Positions 26,447 to 35,626 of a stretch of DNA of 64,000 nt are shown one piece after another (within the stretch, counting starts at the first letter, position 1; each line of letters opens with the position of its first letter). The notes below the pieces were generated by a model that searched no databases, was not told the DNA's origin, and worked only from the letters and a program-made list of their open reading frames with translations. Source of the stretch: Prauserella aidingensis (GTDB taxonomy: Bacteria; Actinomycetota; Actinomycetes; Mycobacteriales; Pseudonocardiaceae). The position numbers and the translations under genes are program-made. The stretch lies in assembly GCF_024171865.1 (NCBI RefSeq), contig NZ_JAMTCN010000022.1, positions 26,271 to 90,270 on the forward strand, given 5' to 3'.

Positions 26447-27102
26447 TCCGGGTACTGATCGCCGATGACCAGGACATGGTGCGCACCGGCTTCCGCATGA
26501 TCGTGGACGCCTCCGAGGACATGGAGGTCGTGGCCGACGTGGCGGACGGGATCGACGCCGTGAGCAAGGCACGCGAGCTGCGCCCGGACGTGTGCCTGCT
26601 CGACATCCGCATGCCCGGCATGGACGGCCTCGAGGTCACGCGGCACCTGGCGGGCCCCGGCGTCGCCGACCCGCTGAAGGTCGTGGTCGTGACGACGTTC
26701 GACCTCGACGAGTACGTCCACAGCGCGCTCACCGGAGGGGCGTCGGGATTCCTGCTCAAGGACGCCGGGCCCGCACTGCTGCTGGAGGCGATCCGCGCGG
26801 CCGCGCGCGGCGACGCCCTGGTGTCGCCGCAGATCACGGTGCGGCTGCTGCAGCACTTCGCCGACGCCCCTGCCGACGATGCGCCCACAGTGGAGGAGCC
26901 TGCGGAACCGCTGACGGCGCGGGAACTCGACGTCGTCCGGGCTGCGGCCCGCGGGCACACGAACACGGAGATCGGGGAGGAGCTGTTCCTGTCGCTGTCG
27001 ACGGTGAAGACGCACCTCGCCGCGGTGCAGAACAAGATCGGCGCCCGAAACCGGGTCGAGATCGCCGCATGGGCCTGGCGGAGCGGCATCGTCGCCGACT
27101 GA
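26443..27102 (+). CDS. NarL/FixJ-family response regulator
   Basis: 219 aa. Receiver domain with phosphoacceptor in VCLLDIRMPG and FLLKDAGP; LuxR-type HTH LTARELDVVRAAARGHTNTEIGEELFLSLSTVKTHLAAVQNKIGARNR at the C-terminus. GTG 26443 sits in a 4-nt overlap with the kinase. The divergent ABC operon is its most likely target. Confidence 0.92.
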   Translation: MIRVLIADDQDMVRTGFRMIVDASEDMEVVADVADGIDAVSKARELRPDVCLLDIRMPGMDGLEVTRHLAGPGVADPLKVVVVTTFDLDEYVHSALTGGASGFLLKDAGPALLLEAIRAAARGDALVSPQITVRLLQHFADAPADDAPTVEEPAEPLTARELDVVRAAARGHTNTEIGEELFLSLSTVKTHLAAVQNKIGARNRVEIAAWAWRSGIVAD

Positions 27103-27296
27103 GCTGCACCCGGCCACGCGATTGGTGACAGTGTGTCTGATCGAACGTGGCGTGGAGGGGTGGCGATGGCTCGACCTGGCCTCGCTGTCGATGTCGCTGA
27201 TCAAACCGCATGCATGGCCGGGGCTCGCTCGGAGCGGCTGTATAGCTGAGGACACAAGACCCGGGTGACGGGCGAGTCGCTCGATAGAGTGGGCAC

Positions 27297-28607
27297 ATGA
27301 TCCACCGCCTGACAGCGCCCGTGGTACTGCCCGCCGATCCGGAGTGTTCCGTCATCCGCGATGGCGCCGTCGACATCGACGAACACGGCCGCATCACGTA
27401 CTGCGGACCGGCGAGCGAAGCCCCGGCGACGGCCGCGACGACCACCGCCAAACAGGGAATCCTGCTACCTGGTCTGGTCAACACGCACGCGCACAGCCCG
27501 ATGGTGCTGCTCCGCGGCATGGGCGGCGACCTCCCGTTGCTGCGCTGGCTCCGCGAGGTCATCTGGCCCACCGAGGCGAAGCTCCAGCCCGCCGACGTGC
27601 ACGCCGGCATGGTCCTGGGATCGGTCGAAATGCTCCGCCGCGGCGTCACGACCAGCGCGGAAATGTACTTCCACGCCGAACAGCTGGCCGACGCAGTGCT
27701 CACCACGGGCGCACGCGGCGTCATCGGCGGTCCGATCATCGACCTGCCCGGCCTCGACTGGCGCGCGCTGCTGGCCGACGCAAGCAAGTGGATCGACGCC
27801 GACGGCCTGCGCTTCGGGCCGGGCGAGCGCATCGAGCTGTCGTACGCGGGCCACTCGGCGTACATGCTGCCCCCGGAGGCGCTCGGCGCGATCGCCGACG
27901 AAGCCGCCGCGCGCGATGCCCTGGTGCAGATTCACGTCGCCGAAGCCGCGGACGAGGACGCCGCGCAGCGCTCCGCACACGGTTCGGTGCCGAAGCTACT
28001 CGACGAGGTCGGCCTGCTGCGCGGCAGGATCGTGGCTGCCCACGCGGTTCATCTGTCCGATGAGGACATCACACTGCTGGCCGACCGCGGCGCCGGTGTC
28101 GCCCACTGCCCCGGATCGAACGCCAAGCTGGCTTCCGGCATCGCCCGGCTGGCCGACCTTCGCGCCGCGAACATCCGCATCGGACTCGGCACCGACGGCC
28201 CTTCCAGCAACGACGACCTCGATCTGTGGGAAGAGGTGCAGCTGTCGGCGATGCTCGCACGCCTCGCCGAAGGCGACGCCACTGCGCTGACGGCGTCGGC
28301 GGCTCTGCTGCTGGCCACCCGCGGCGGTGCCGACGCCCTCGGCCGCGACGACATCGGCGCACTCGAACCCGGCCGCTGGGCGGACGTCGTGCACGTCGAC
28401 GTCGACGATCCGGCGTTCGCCACGGGCCTCGACGTGCCCGACGACCAGCTCCTCGGCAACCTCGTGTGGGCCGCGGGGTCCCGCCGGGTGCGGGACGTGT
28501 GGGTCGCGGGCGAACAGGTCGTCGCCGACGGCGAGTCGTCCCGTGTGGACCGTGGCCGGGCGCAGGCCGACGTCGCCGCCGCGGCACAGCGTCTCCGAAC
28601 CACCTGA
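27297..28607 (+). CDS. Amidohydrolase, MtaD/SAH-deaminase-like
   Basis: 436 aa metal-dependent amidohydrolase. The metal-binding HxH motif is LVNTHAHSPMVLLRG (residues about 58-72). Further ligands are the His in VQIHVAEAADE, the His in VAAHAVHLSDED and the Asp in GLGTDGPSSNDDLDLW. These match the ATZ/TRZ–MtaD group that deaminates S-adenosylhomocysteine, methylthioadenosine or related aminohydrolase substrates. The exact substrate cannot be chosen from sequence alone. ATG 27297 follows TAGAGT at 6 nt (leaderless). Between 27103 and 27296 nothing else is supported. Confidence 0.85.
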   Translation: MIHRLTAPVVLPADPECSVIRDGAVDIDEHGRITYCGPASEAPATAATTTAKQGILLPGLVNTHAHSPMVLLRGMGGDLPLLRWLREVIWPTEAKLQPADVHAGMVLGSVEMLRRGVTTSAEMYFHAEQLADAVLTTGARGVIGGPIIDLPGLDWRALLADASKWIDADGLRFGPGERIELSYAGHSAYMLPPEALGAIADEAAARDALVQIHVAEAADEDAAQRSAHGSVPKLLDEVGLLRGRIVAAHAVHLSDEDITLLADRGAGVAHCPGSNAKLASGIARLADLRAANIRIGLGTDGPSSNDDLDLWEEVQLSAMLARLAEGDATALTASAALLLATRGGADALGRDDIGALEPGRWADVVHVDVDDPAFATGLDVPDDQLLGNLVWAAGSRRVRDVWVAGEQVVADGESSRVDRGRAQADVAAAAQRLRTT

Positions 28608-28779
28608 GTCTCCGAACCACCTGAGGCGGCGGCGCCACCTGAGCCTCCGCGTCTCCAGAGGTGCCGGCGCCACCTGCGGGTTCGCACCACCAGCGGCTCC
28701 GCACCGACTGAGCGTTCGCCCGGACAGCGTTCTCCCCGTTACCGGAAAGCCGCGTGCGCCCGCTGATTCATCGGGCCGG

Positions 28780-29481
28780 TCACGGAACCGCGCGACGGCT
28801 GGTCGCGTAGGTCGCCGCCGCCAGCACCGCGGCGATCACCGCCGGATAGACGGCGAACAACACCAGCGTCGACGTCTCCGCGAAGAAGTCGAAGACCGGC
28901 TGCCACCAGTCCTGCCAGCCGATCAGCGCCAGTAGCCCGACGAGCAACGCCCCGAGCGACAGCATCAGCACCCACACGCCCGGCTGTCCCCAGCGTTGGT
29001 AGACGATGCCCGTCCACAGTCCCGCGAAGGACAACAGCAGGAACGGCCCCGTGTAGACGAGGATCTGCGTCACGACGTTGCTCTGCTGCAGGAACGCCAG
29101 GTCGAACATCGCGAGGTCGAGGCCCCAGCCCCCGGTGGCGCCCTCGATCAGCGACATCACCCAGATGATCACCCCGTACAACAGGGCCTGCCCGACGACG
29201 ACGAGTCCCGCCGAGGCCACGAAATCCCGTCGCGTGATGCTGAGGCCGAGCGCGAACGGGAACATCTGCGTCATCGTCTGGACGTGCGTCACCAGCGTGA
29301 CGATGTAGACCGAGATCAGCGCGCCCGTCATGGGGGCATCGCCCGGTGACTCGGGGGCCTGGATCGCCATGAAGATGACGATGTTCGCCGCCAGTACGCA
29401 GGCGAGCACCAGCAACGGCAGGCCGAGCACCATGCGCGCGTTCACCAGTTGGATCCGCGCGACTTTCACGAGCTGTGTCAT
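28780..29481 (-). CDS. ABC transporter membrane subunit (GntR-linked)
   Basis: 233 aa with six predicted membrane helices (for example LGLPLLVLACVLAANIVIF near residue 20). The cytoplasmic motif LGLSITRRDFVASAG resembles permeases of the YtrA-regulated class. ATG 29481 overlaps the ATPase stop by 4 nt. Third gene of the GntR–ATPase–permease operon, likely an exporter for a cell-wall-active compound, by analogy with the Bacillus ytr operon. Confidence 0.8.
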   Translation of the reverse strand: MTQLVKVARIQLVNARMVLGLPLLVLACVLAANIVIFMAIQAPESPGDAPMTGALISVYIVTLVTHVQTMTQMFPFALGLSITRRDFVASAGLVVVGQALLYGVIIWVMSLIEGATGGWGLDLAMFDLAFLQQSNVVTQILVYTGPFLLLSFAGLWTGIVYQRWGQPGVWVLMLSLGALLVGLLALIGWQDWWQPVFDFFAETSTLVLFAVYPAVIAAVLAAATYATSRRAVP

Positions 29482-30398
29482 GACCGGTCCCCCTTGCCAG
29501 TGCCGTTGCTGTTACCGGGGCCGTTGCCCGCGCCCGCGAGCTCGGCGTCGTGGAACTGTGTGGTCCGGACGACGAGCTGCTGCAGCGACACCGGTTCGAC
29601 CTGCAGGCTCGCCGTCTCGCGTTCGCTGGGAACGCCTGCGAGCAGCACGCGGGTGAAACCGCCGAGGTCCTCGCGGTGCAGCACGTCGTGTCCGTCGGAG
29701 AACTGTTCGACCGCCTTCGTCGGACCGCTGACGGTCACCGCCTGGCTGCGCAGGTTCTCGGACGAGTCGTCCATGACGATCCGGCCGCGGTCGATCACCG
29801 TGACGTGCTCGATGATGTCGGCGACCTCGTCGATCAGGTGTGTCGAGAGCACGATCGTGCGCGGGTGTTCGGCGTAGTCGGCGATCAGGTGGTCGTAGAA
29901 CGCCTGGCGTGCCACGGCGTCCAGTCCCAGGTACGGCTCGTCGAACAACGTCAGCGGCGCACGCGCCGCGAGGCCGATGATCACGCCCACCGACGAGAGC
30001 TGCCCGCGCGACAGTTTCCTCACCCGCTGCTTGAGCGGCAGTCGGAACTCGTCGACCAGCCGGTCGGCGAAGTCCTGGTCCCAGTTCGGGAACACCATCG
30101 CCGCCGCCTCGAGCGCGTGCCGGGCGATGAAGATGTCCGGGTAACGCTGCGATTCCTTGATGAAGCACACCCGTTGCAGCACGTCGGCGTTCTCGTACGG
30201 GTTCTCCCCGAACACGCGGATCCGGCCCGACGTCGGGACCTCCTGTCCCGTGAGCATCCGCATCGCCGTGCTCTTGCCAGCCCCGTTGCGGCCGAGCAGG
30301 CCGTGGATGCGGTTCTCGTGCAGGTCGAAGGAGACGTCGTCGACAGCCCTGGTCTCGCCGTAGCGTTTCGTCACCCCCTGCAGACTTACCACGCTCAT
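29478..30398 (-). CDS. ABC transporter ATP-binding protein (GntR-linked)
   Basis: 306 aa. Walker A GRNGAGKST, signature LSRGQLSSVGVI, Walker B LTLFDEPYLGLD and STHLIDEVA. The Q-loop region contains CFIKESQRYPD, frequent in YtrB-type ATPases. The last 20 residues are Gly/Asn-rich. ATG 30398 overlaps the stop of the GntR regulator by 4 nt, and its own stop overlaps the permease start, so all three genes are translationally linked. Confidence 0.9.
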   Translation of the reverse strand: MSVVSLQGVTKRYGETRAVDDVSFDLHENRIHGLLGRNGAGKSTAMRMLTGQEVPTSGRIRVFGENPYENADVLQRVCFIKESQRYPDIFIARHALEAAAMVFPNWDQDFADRLVDEFRLPLKQRVRKLSRGQLSSVGVIIGLAARAPLTLFDEPYLGLDAVARQAFYDHLIADYAEHPRTIVLSTHLIDEVADIIEHVTVIDRGRIVMDDSSENLRSQAVTVSGPTKAVEQFSDGHDVLHREDLGGFTRVLLAGVPSERETASLQVEPVSLQQLVVRTTQFHDAELAGAGNGPGNSNGTGKGDRS

Positions 30399-30754
30399 TG
30401 TTCGTCCCTCCAGGCGTCGATCATCTTCTTCACGTCCTCGGCGTCCATTTCGAGTCGTTTCGCCTCGGCGAGCAGCGGAGCGATGTACGACCGGCCGAAC
30501 GCCTCCTGCCTGCGCTCGACGAGCTTTTCCCTTGCTCCCGCCTGCACGAACATTCCGACTCCCCGTTTCTTGTAGAGCAGGCCGTCGGCCACGAGCTGAT
30601 TGATGCCGTTCGCCGCGGTGGCCGGGTTGATCCGGTGGAACGTGGCGAGCTCGTTCGTGGACGGCGCCCTGCTCTCCTCCGGCAGGGACCCATCGATGAT
30701 CGAGTCCTCGATCTGTTCCGCGATCTGCTGGAACAACGGCCGCGGGTCGTCCAT
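30395..30754 (-). CDS. GntR-family regulator, YtrA subfamily
   Basis: 119 aa. Winged HTH: PLFQQIAEQIEDSIIDGSLPEESRAPSTNELATFHRINPATAANGINQLVADGLLYKKRGVGMFV. The short C-terminal helical tail without a ligand domain defines the YtrA subfamily, which typically represses the ABC operon it heads. ATG 30754 has GGGGGAGG at 8 nt upstream; a GTG eight codons earlier overlaps that site and is less likely. AT-rich sequence at about 30783-30807 probably contains its promoter and operator. Confidence 0.88.
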   Translation of the reverse strand: MDDPRPLFQQIAEQIEDSIIDGSLPEESRAPSTNELATFHRINPATAANGINQLVADGLLYKKRGVGMFVQAGAREKLVERRQEAFGRSYIAPLLAEAKRLEMDAEDVKKMIDAWRDEQ

Positions 30755-30851
30755 CACGATCGCCTCCCCCTGAACCACACCGGTTCATTAGTCATGTAGG
30801 TAACCATGTCACCAGGGCGCTGGGGTGTCAACTCACCGCGACGCGGAAGAC

Positions 30852-30903
30852 GCCCCCAGGGGCACCCTGGTCGCATTGAGCGCAACCACAGTGCCCTTGG
30901 GGC
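30852..30903. repeat. Palindromic repeat, copy C (degenerate)
   Basis: GCCCCCAGGGGCACCCTGGT at 30852-30871, the loop CGCATTGAG, and the right arm up to GTGCCCTTGGGGC at 30891-30903 match copy B with several mismatches. Unlike the other three copies, it lies between divergent genes, so a terminator role is not obvious. Confidence 0.75.
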
Positions 30904-30950
30904 TACGGAAGGGGCGGCCACACACGGCGGGCACAGTTAGGGTCCGCAAC

Positions 30951-31661
30951 GTGATAGCGGTCACGACTGCGGGAGAGTTCTCCCCGTACGGGTTGTCGCA
31001 CTGGCTGGCCGTGGGAGTCTTCGCGGTCGGCGCGCCGCTGGTCGTCCACCTGGGCCGAACGCAGCGGACAACGGCCCGGGCGCAACTCTTCAGCCGGGTA
31101 TTCGCGGCGACGATCGTGGTCGTCAGCGGGGCGGACCTGGTGTACGAGGCGGTCCCTCCGACTCTCGAACGCTCGGTGCCGTTGCACCTCTCCGACCTCG
31201 TGCCGCTGGTCGCCGCCTACGCGTTGTACTTCCGGCGCGCGTGGGCGCACGCCCTCGCGTACTACTGGGGGCTGGTGCTGAGTACCCAGGCGCTGATCTC
31301 ACCCGCGCTGACCGGCCCGGACTTCCCGCACGCCAACTACCTGCTGTTCTGGGGGAGCCACCTACTGGCCATGCTGGCCGCGATCTACCTCACCTGGGGC
31401 CTGGGGATGCGCGTCGACTGGCGCGGCTACCGCCTCGCGGTGGCCGTCACGCTGGCGTGGGCGGCCGTGACGATGACCTTCAACGGCGTTGCCGGCACCA
31501 ACTACGGCTTCCTCAACGGCACGTCGGACACGGTCTCGATACTGGACGTGCTCGGCCCGTGGCCCTGGTACCTCCTGCCCGTCGCCGCGCTGTTGCTCGC
31601 GGTGTGGGCACTGATGACCTGGCCGTGGGTACGGCTCCGCGATCGCGACCGCGCACCGTGA
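30951..31661 (+). CDS. YwaF-like (TIGR02206) integral membrane protein
   Basis: 236 aa with seven predicted membrane helices. EFSPYGLSHWLAVGVFAVGAPL at the N-terminus, PLHLSDLVPLVAAYALYFRR, ALTGPDFPHANYLLFWGSHLL and NGVAGTNYGFLNG are hallmarks of the YwaF/TIGR02206 family, whose function is unknown. GTG 30951 is preceded by TAGGGT at 7 nt (leaderless). Monocistronic, convergent with the SDR gene downstream. Confidence 0.85.
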   Translation: MIAVTTAGEFSPYGLSHWLAVGVFAVGAPLVVHLGRTQRTTARAQLFSRVFAATIVVVSGADLVYEAVPPTLERSVPLHLSDLVPLVAAYALYFRRAWAHALAYYWGLVLSTQALISPALTGPDFPHANYLLFWGSHLLAMLAAIYLTWGLGMRVDWRGYRLAVAVTLAWAAVTMTFNGVAGTNYGFLNGTSDTVSILDVLGPWPWYLLPVAALLLAVWALMTWPWVRLRDRDRAP

Positions 31662-31748
31662 GGCGCCGCCGGACCACGCCGCCGGACCGGGCCGCCGGCC
31701 GCGGAACAACCCGGCCGTGGCACCGATGCCCACCGGCCCTGGCCAGGA

Positions 31749-32441
31749 CTACCGGTGGGGCCGGGGGCGGACGGTGATGTCGGTCAGGTGGGCGTCCGGG
31801 CCCGCCAGAACGGCCGCGGACACCGCACCGGCGACCGACTCCGGGCGCAGGTACTTCTCCGGCCGGTACTCGCCGCCCTCGGCCGCGACGACGGCCTGCT
31901 GCATCTCGGTGTCGGTCCGGCCGGGGTACACCGACGTCACCCGCAGGCCGCGCGGCTCCTCCTCGGCACGCAGCGCGTCCGCGAACGCGCGGGCGCCGAA
32001 CTTGCTCGCCGCGTACGGCCCCCAGCCCTCACGGGCGGCGAGCCCCTGCCCGGAGTTGATCACGACGACGTGGCCGTGGGCGCTGCGCAGGGCGGGCAGC
32101 AGCAACCGCGTCAGCTGGCCCACAGCGACGACGTTGACCTCGAAGTCGGCGCGCCACGCCTCGGCGGGCGAATCCGCCACATCACCGAGCCGGGCGACAC
32201 CCGCGGAATGGACGAGCACGTCGAGGTGGTCGATCCGCGCGGCGGCGTCGGCGACGGCCGCCTCGTCGGACAGGTCGACGGGCCAGGGCCGGGCGTCGGG
32301 CAGTTCGGCCGCGAGTGCGGACAGCGCTGCGGAATCCCTGCCGCCGAGCAGCACGCGGTGGGTGCCGGCGAGACCACGGGAGACGGCAGCGCCGATGCCG
32401 CGGGAGGATCCGGTGACGAGTGCGAGTGGGCGATCGGTCAT
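31749..32441 (-). CDS. SDR-family oxidoreductase
   Basis: 230 aa classical short-chain dehydrogenase. Cofactor motif TGSSRGIGAA, HSAG in place of NNAG, catalytic Ser in VINSGQG and YAASK for the Tyr-Lys pair. The GGRD after strand 2 suggests NADP preference. ATG 32441 has TACCGT at 7 nt on the minus strand (leaderless). Divergent from the alpha/beta hydrolase at 32512. Confidence 0.88.
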   Translation of the reverse strand: MTDRPLALVTGSSRGIGAAVSRGLAGTHRVLLGGRDSAALSALAAELPDARPWPVDLSDEAAVADAAARIDHLDVLVHSAGVARLGDVADSPAEAWRADFEVNVVAVGQLTRLLLPALRSAHGHVVVINSGQGLAAREGWGPYAASKFGARAFADALRAEEEPRGLRVTSVYPGRTDTEMQQAVVAAEGGEYRPEKYLRPESVAGAVSAAVLAGPDAHLTDITVRPRPHR

Positions 32442-32511
32442 GACGGCCACGGTAGTGCGCATGTGCCACGCTGGTGCCACGAGATCAACGACGATCGAGG
32501 AGGAACACGGC

Positions 32512-33255
32512 ATGCGGAAGGTCGGCAGCGGCGAGCACATCGTCATCGCACTGCACGGATGGTTCGGCTCGAGCCGGGCGTGGACGGCGTTCGAACCCCA
32601 CCTCGATCGCGAACGGTTCACCTACGTCTTCCACGACTACCGCGGCTACGGCGATCGTCGAGACGAGTCCGGCGACCACAGCATCGCGGAGGCGGCCGCC
32701 GATGTGCTGGCACTGGCCGACGAGCTCGGCGCGGAACGGTTCTCGCTGATCGGGCACTCGATGGGCGGCAGCGTGATGCAGTACGTCTGTGCCGAGGCGC
32801 CCGAACGCGTCCGCGCGATGGTCGGCATCTCACCCGTTCCCGCGAGCGGCGTGCCGCTCGACGAGCAGAGCAGGCAACTGTTCGCGGGCGCCGCGGACTC
32901 GGCCGACAACCGGCGGTCGATCGTCGACTTCACCACCGGCAGCCGTCTCACCGGCACGTGGCTCGACGCGATCGTGCGGCACTCGCTCGAGGCCGACCGC
33001 GACGCCGTCGCCGCCTACTTCGAAGCGTGGAGCGGCACCGATTTCCACGAGCGCATCATGGGAAGCGACGTTCCGATCAAGGTGATCGCCGGTGAACACG
33101 ACCCGGCGCTCGGCCCGGACACGATGAAGGCGACGTTCGCCGAGTGGTACCCGAAGGCCGAGCTCGAAGAACTGGCCAACGCGGGTCACTACGGCATCGA
33201 CGAGACGCCGGTCGCCCTGGCCACGTCCGTGGAACGGTTCCTCGCCGAGGCGTGA
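32512..33255 (+). CDS. Alpha/beta-fold hydrolase
   Basis: 247 aa. Oxyanion-hole segment ALHGWFGSSRAW (residues about 13-24), nucleophile elbow GHSMGGS (Ser near residue 84), Asp in VIAGEHDPALG and His in NAGHYGIDE complete a catalytic triad. It resembles cofactor-less esterases and epoxide- or haloalkane-type hydrolases; the substrate is unknown. ATG 32512 has GAGGAGGA upstream, one of the clear Shine-Dalgarno sites in this region. Confidence 0.85.
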   Translation: MRKVGSGEHIVIALHGWFGSSRAWTAFEPHLDRERFTYVFHDYRGYGDRRDESGDHSIAEAAADVLALADELGAERFSLIGHSMGGSVMQYVCAEAPERVRAMVGISPVPASGVPLDEQSRQLFAGAADSADNRRSIVDFTTGSRLTGTWLDAIVRHSLEADRDAVAAYFEAWSGTDFHERIMGSDVPIKVIAGEHDPALGPDTMKATFAEWYPKAELEELANAGHYGIDETPVALATSVERFLAEA

Positions 33256-33274
33256 CGCCGCGTAGGCAGCGACG

Positions 33275-33424
33275 TGCCCCCAAGGGCACCCTGGTTGCGC
33301 CCACCCGTCGGCCACCACCCACACGTTCGTATCGAACGCGCCGAGTAGTCGCATGCCCAGTTGGCCGTTGCGACCGCCTCGGATGGGCGGAGGTGGGAGA
33401 CGGGCGGGCGTGCCCTTGGGGGCA
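33275..33424. repeat. Palindromic repeat, copy D: expanded 150-bp palindrome
   Basis: Outer arms TGCCCCCAAGGGCA (33275-33288) and TGCCCTTGGGGGCA (33411-33424) are perfect complements 122 bp apart. Inside them GCCCACCCGTC (33299-33309) pairs with GACGGGCGGGC (33399-33409), and the centre holds CGTTCG-TAT-CGAACG (33324-33338). The left side also keeps the CCCTGGTTGCG part of the family. It lies between convergent hydrolase and phoX-like genes. Confidence 0.75.
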
Positions 33425-33449
33425 GAACCGCGTTACCTGATCGAGAGGG

Positions 33450-35519
33450 TCAGGCGCCGATGCGGCCGCCGTCGGCCTTACGCACCGCGACGATCGCGGG
33501 CCGCGCGTGGCCGCCGTCGGGCCAGCTCGACCCGGGCTCGCCGCCCTCACCCGGGTGCTGCACCGCGACGAGCACGAGGTCGTCACGCACCACGGGACCG
33601 CACGTCTCGGCGCCCACCGGAACGGTGAGGAACTGCTTCACCTCACCGCGGTTCGGGCCCGTGACCGGCACGGAGAACAGTCCGTCGTTCGAGCCGAGCG
33701 CGTTGCCGTCGGTGGAGACCCACAGGTTGCCGTAGCCGTCGAAGGCCACGTTGTCCGGACACGAGATCGGGCTGACCTGGCTCTTGTCGAACCCGCCGAA
33801 GTACGTGTCCGCCGCCTCCGGGTCGCCGCACACGAGCAGGAGCCGCCACACGAACTTCGTCTCGGTGCCGTCCTCGTCCCACTCGAGGACGTGGCCGTTC
33901 TTGTTGCCGTTGCGCGGGTTCGGCTCGTCGACGCCCGCCTTTCCGCTCGCGCCGCGGTCGGTGTTGTTCGTCAGCGCGGCGTAGATCCGGCCGTTCACCG
34001 GGTTGGGCTCGATGTCCTCGGGACGGTCCATCTTGGTCGCGCCCACCTTGTCGGCGGCCAGCCGCGTGAAGACGTAGACCTCCTCCGCGGTGAATCCGTC
34101 CACGAACGACTCGTCACCGCTGGCCAGCGGCAGCCACTCGCCGGTGCCGTCGAACTCGCCGTCCGAGGGGAGCCGGCCGCTGCCGTCGATCTCGCTCGCC
34201 GGGCTGTTCCCGGTGAACTTGGCGACGTACAGCGTGCCCTCGTCGAGCAGCGCCATGTTGTGCCTGCGGGCGTGCGCGCTGCGGCCCGGCTTGAACCGGC
34301 CCTTGGAGACGAACTTGTAGATGTAGTCGAACCGCTCGTCGTCACCCGAGTACACGACGACCCGGCCGTCACGCGCGATCTTCACGTTCGCGGCCTCGTG
34401 CTTGAACCGGCCCAGCGCGGTGTGCTTGATCGGCTTGGCGTTCGGGTCGTTCGGGTCGATCTCGACGACCCAGCCGAAGCGGTGGACCTCGTTCGGTTCC
34501 TGCGAGACGTCCCAGCGCTTGTCGAACCGCTCCCACTTGCGGCTGGTCTCGCCGCCGGCGAGGCCGTACCGCTCGAGCCGCTCGGCCTGCGCCGGGTCGG
34601 TGACCCGCTCACCGTGGGCGAAGTACTGGTGGAAGTTCTCCTCACCGGACAGCACCGTGCCCCACGGCGTGACACCGCCCGCGCAGTTGTTCTGCGTGCC
34701 GCGGACGACCGTGCCCGTCGGCTCGGCCGACGTCTTCAGCAGGTCCGAACCCGCGGCCGGGCCGCGCACCTCGAACTCGGTGTCGATCGTGATGCGGCGG
34801 TTGTACCGGCTGGGCTTGACCTCGAGGCCGCCGTCGCGGGTGCGGTCGGCCTGGACCACCGACAGCCCGTGCGCGGCCCACGCGATGCGCACCTGCTCCT
34901 CGGTCGGGTTCGCCGCGTCGTAGGTGCCTTCCGGGAACATCTCCGTCTCGGTGGTGTACTCGTGGTTGACCACCAGGAAGTTGCGCTTGCCGGAGCCGTC
35001 CTGCGGGATGAGGCCGACGAAGTCGTTGTTGTAGCCGAACTGCTTCGCCTGCGCCGCCGCGGTCTGGTTGTTCAGGTCGAACTCGGGGGCGCCGGGCACC
35101 ACCGGGTCACCCCAGCGGATGACGACCTGCTGCTCGTAGCCGTCCGGGACCGTCACCGCGTCACGGGTGTTCGGGGCGACGGGCGCGAAGTCCGTGCCGG
35201 GCACGGCGCGGCCGCCCGGGCGCCCGTGACCGTGGCCGTTGCCGCGGCCGGGGTTCGCGGCCAACGCGGGCACCTCGGCCGCGGCGGTACCCGCCATGGC
35301 CGCGAACCCGGCGGCCGTCGCAGCCATGACGCCACCGGCACGCAGCGCGCCGCGGCGGGACACGACGTTACGGACGACGTCGCCGAAGTATTCGTTCTCG
35401 GAGGTGTTCGGGGCGGGGTGGGAACACTGATTGCCGCACCGGTATTCGCACGTCACCGGCGAACGGCCGGTTCGGTGGGTAGTCAGCAGTGGGAGAAAAC
35501 GCCCAGGCTTGGCGGACAC
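33450..35519 (-). CDS. PhoX-type (DUF839) secreted alkaline phosphatase
   Basis: 689 aa. N-terminus has TCEYRCGNQCSHPAPNTSENEYFGDV, the conserved leader of actinobacterial PhoX proteins, then a Tat signal: SRRGALRAGGVMAATAAGFAAMAG. The mature part contains the DUF839 repeats (VVNHEYTTETEMFP, NNCAGGVTPWGTVLSGEENFHQYF, RPEDIEPNPVNGRIYAALTNN) that coordinate Ca2+/Fe3+ in PhoX. It would release phosphate from organic phosphates outside the cell. GTG 35519 follows GGAGG at 4 nt. No PhoP box is recognised upstream. Confidence 0.9.
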   Translation of the reverse strand: MSAKPGRFLPLLTTHRTGRSPVTCEYRCGNQCSHPAPNTSENEYFGDVVRNVVSRRGALRAGGVMAATAAGFAAMAGTAAAEVPALAANPGRGNGHGHGRPGGRAVPGTDFAPVAPNTRDAVTVPDGYEQQVVIRWGDPVVPGAPEFDLNNQTAAAQAKQFGYNNDFVGLIPQDGSGKRNFLVVNHEYTTETEMFPEGTYDAANPTEEQVRIAWAAHGLSVVQADRTRDGGLEVKPSRYNRRITIDTEFEVRGPAAGSDLLKTSAEPTGTVVRGTQNNCAGGVTPWGTVLSGEENFHQYFAHGERVTDPAQAERLERYGLAGGETSRKWERFDKRWDVSQEPNEVHRFGWVVEIDPNDPNAKPIKHTALGRFKHEAANVKIARDGRVVVYSGDDERFDYIYKFVSKGRFKPGRSAHARRHNMALLDEGTLYVAKFTGNSPASEIDGSGRLPSDGEFDGTGEWLPLASGDESFVDGFTAEEVYVFTRLAADKVGATKMDRPEDIEPNPVNGRIYAALTNNTDRGASGKAGVDEPNPRNGNKNGHVLEWDEDGTETKFVWRLLLVCGDPEAADTYFGGFDKSQVSPISCPDNVAFDGYGNLWVSTDGNALGSNDGLFSVPVTGPNRGEVKQFLTVPVGAETCGPVVRDDLVLVAVQHPGEGGEPGSSWPDGGHARPAIVAVRKADGGRIGA

Positions 35520-35626
35520 GCGGCCTCCAGTCACTCGGTCAGGGGAACAGTCGTGACGTTAGGTGCCGAACTTGAGTGACTCCCATCCGCGAAGTGAACG
35601 ACGGGAGAACGGGCGGACTCCCTTGT

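Noticed and set aside
27133..27270. 45-codon frame between the response regulator and amidohydrolase
   Set aside because: No ribosome binding site, promoter or recognisable motif; length is compatible with chance.
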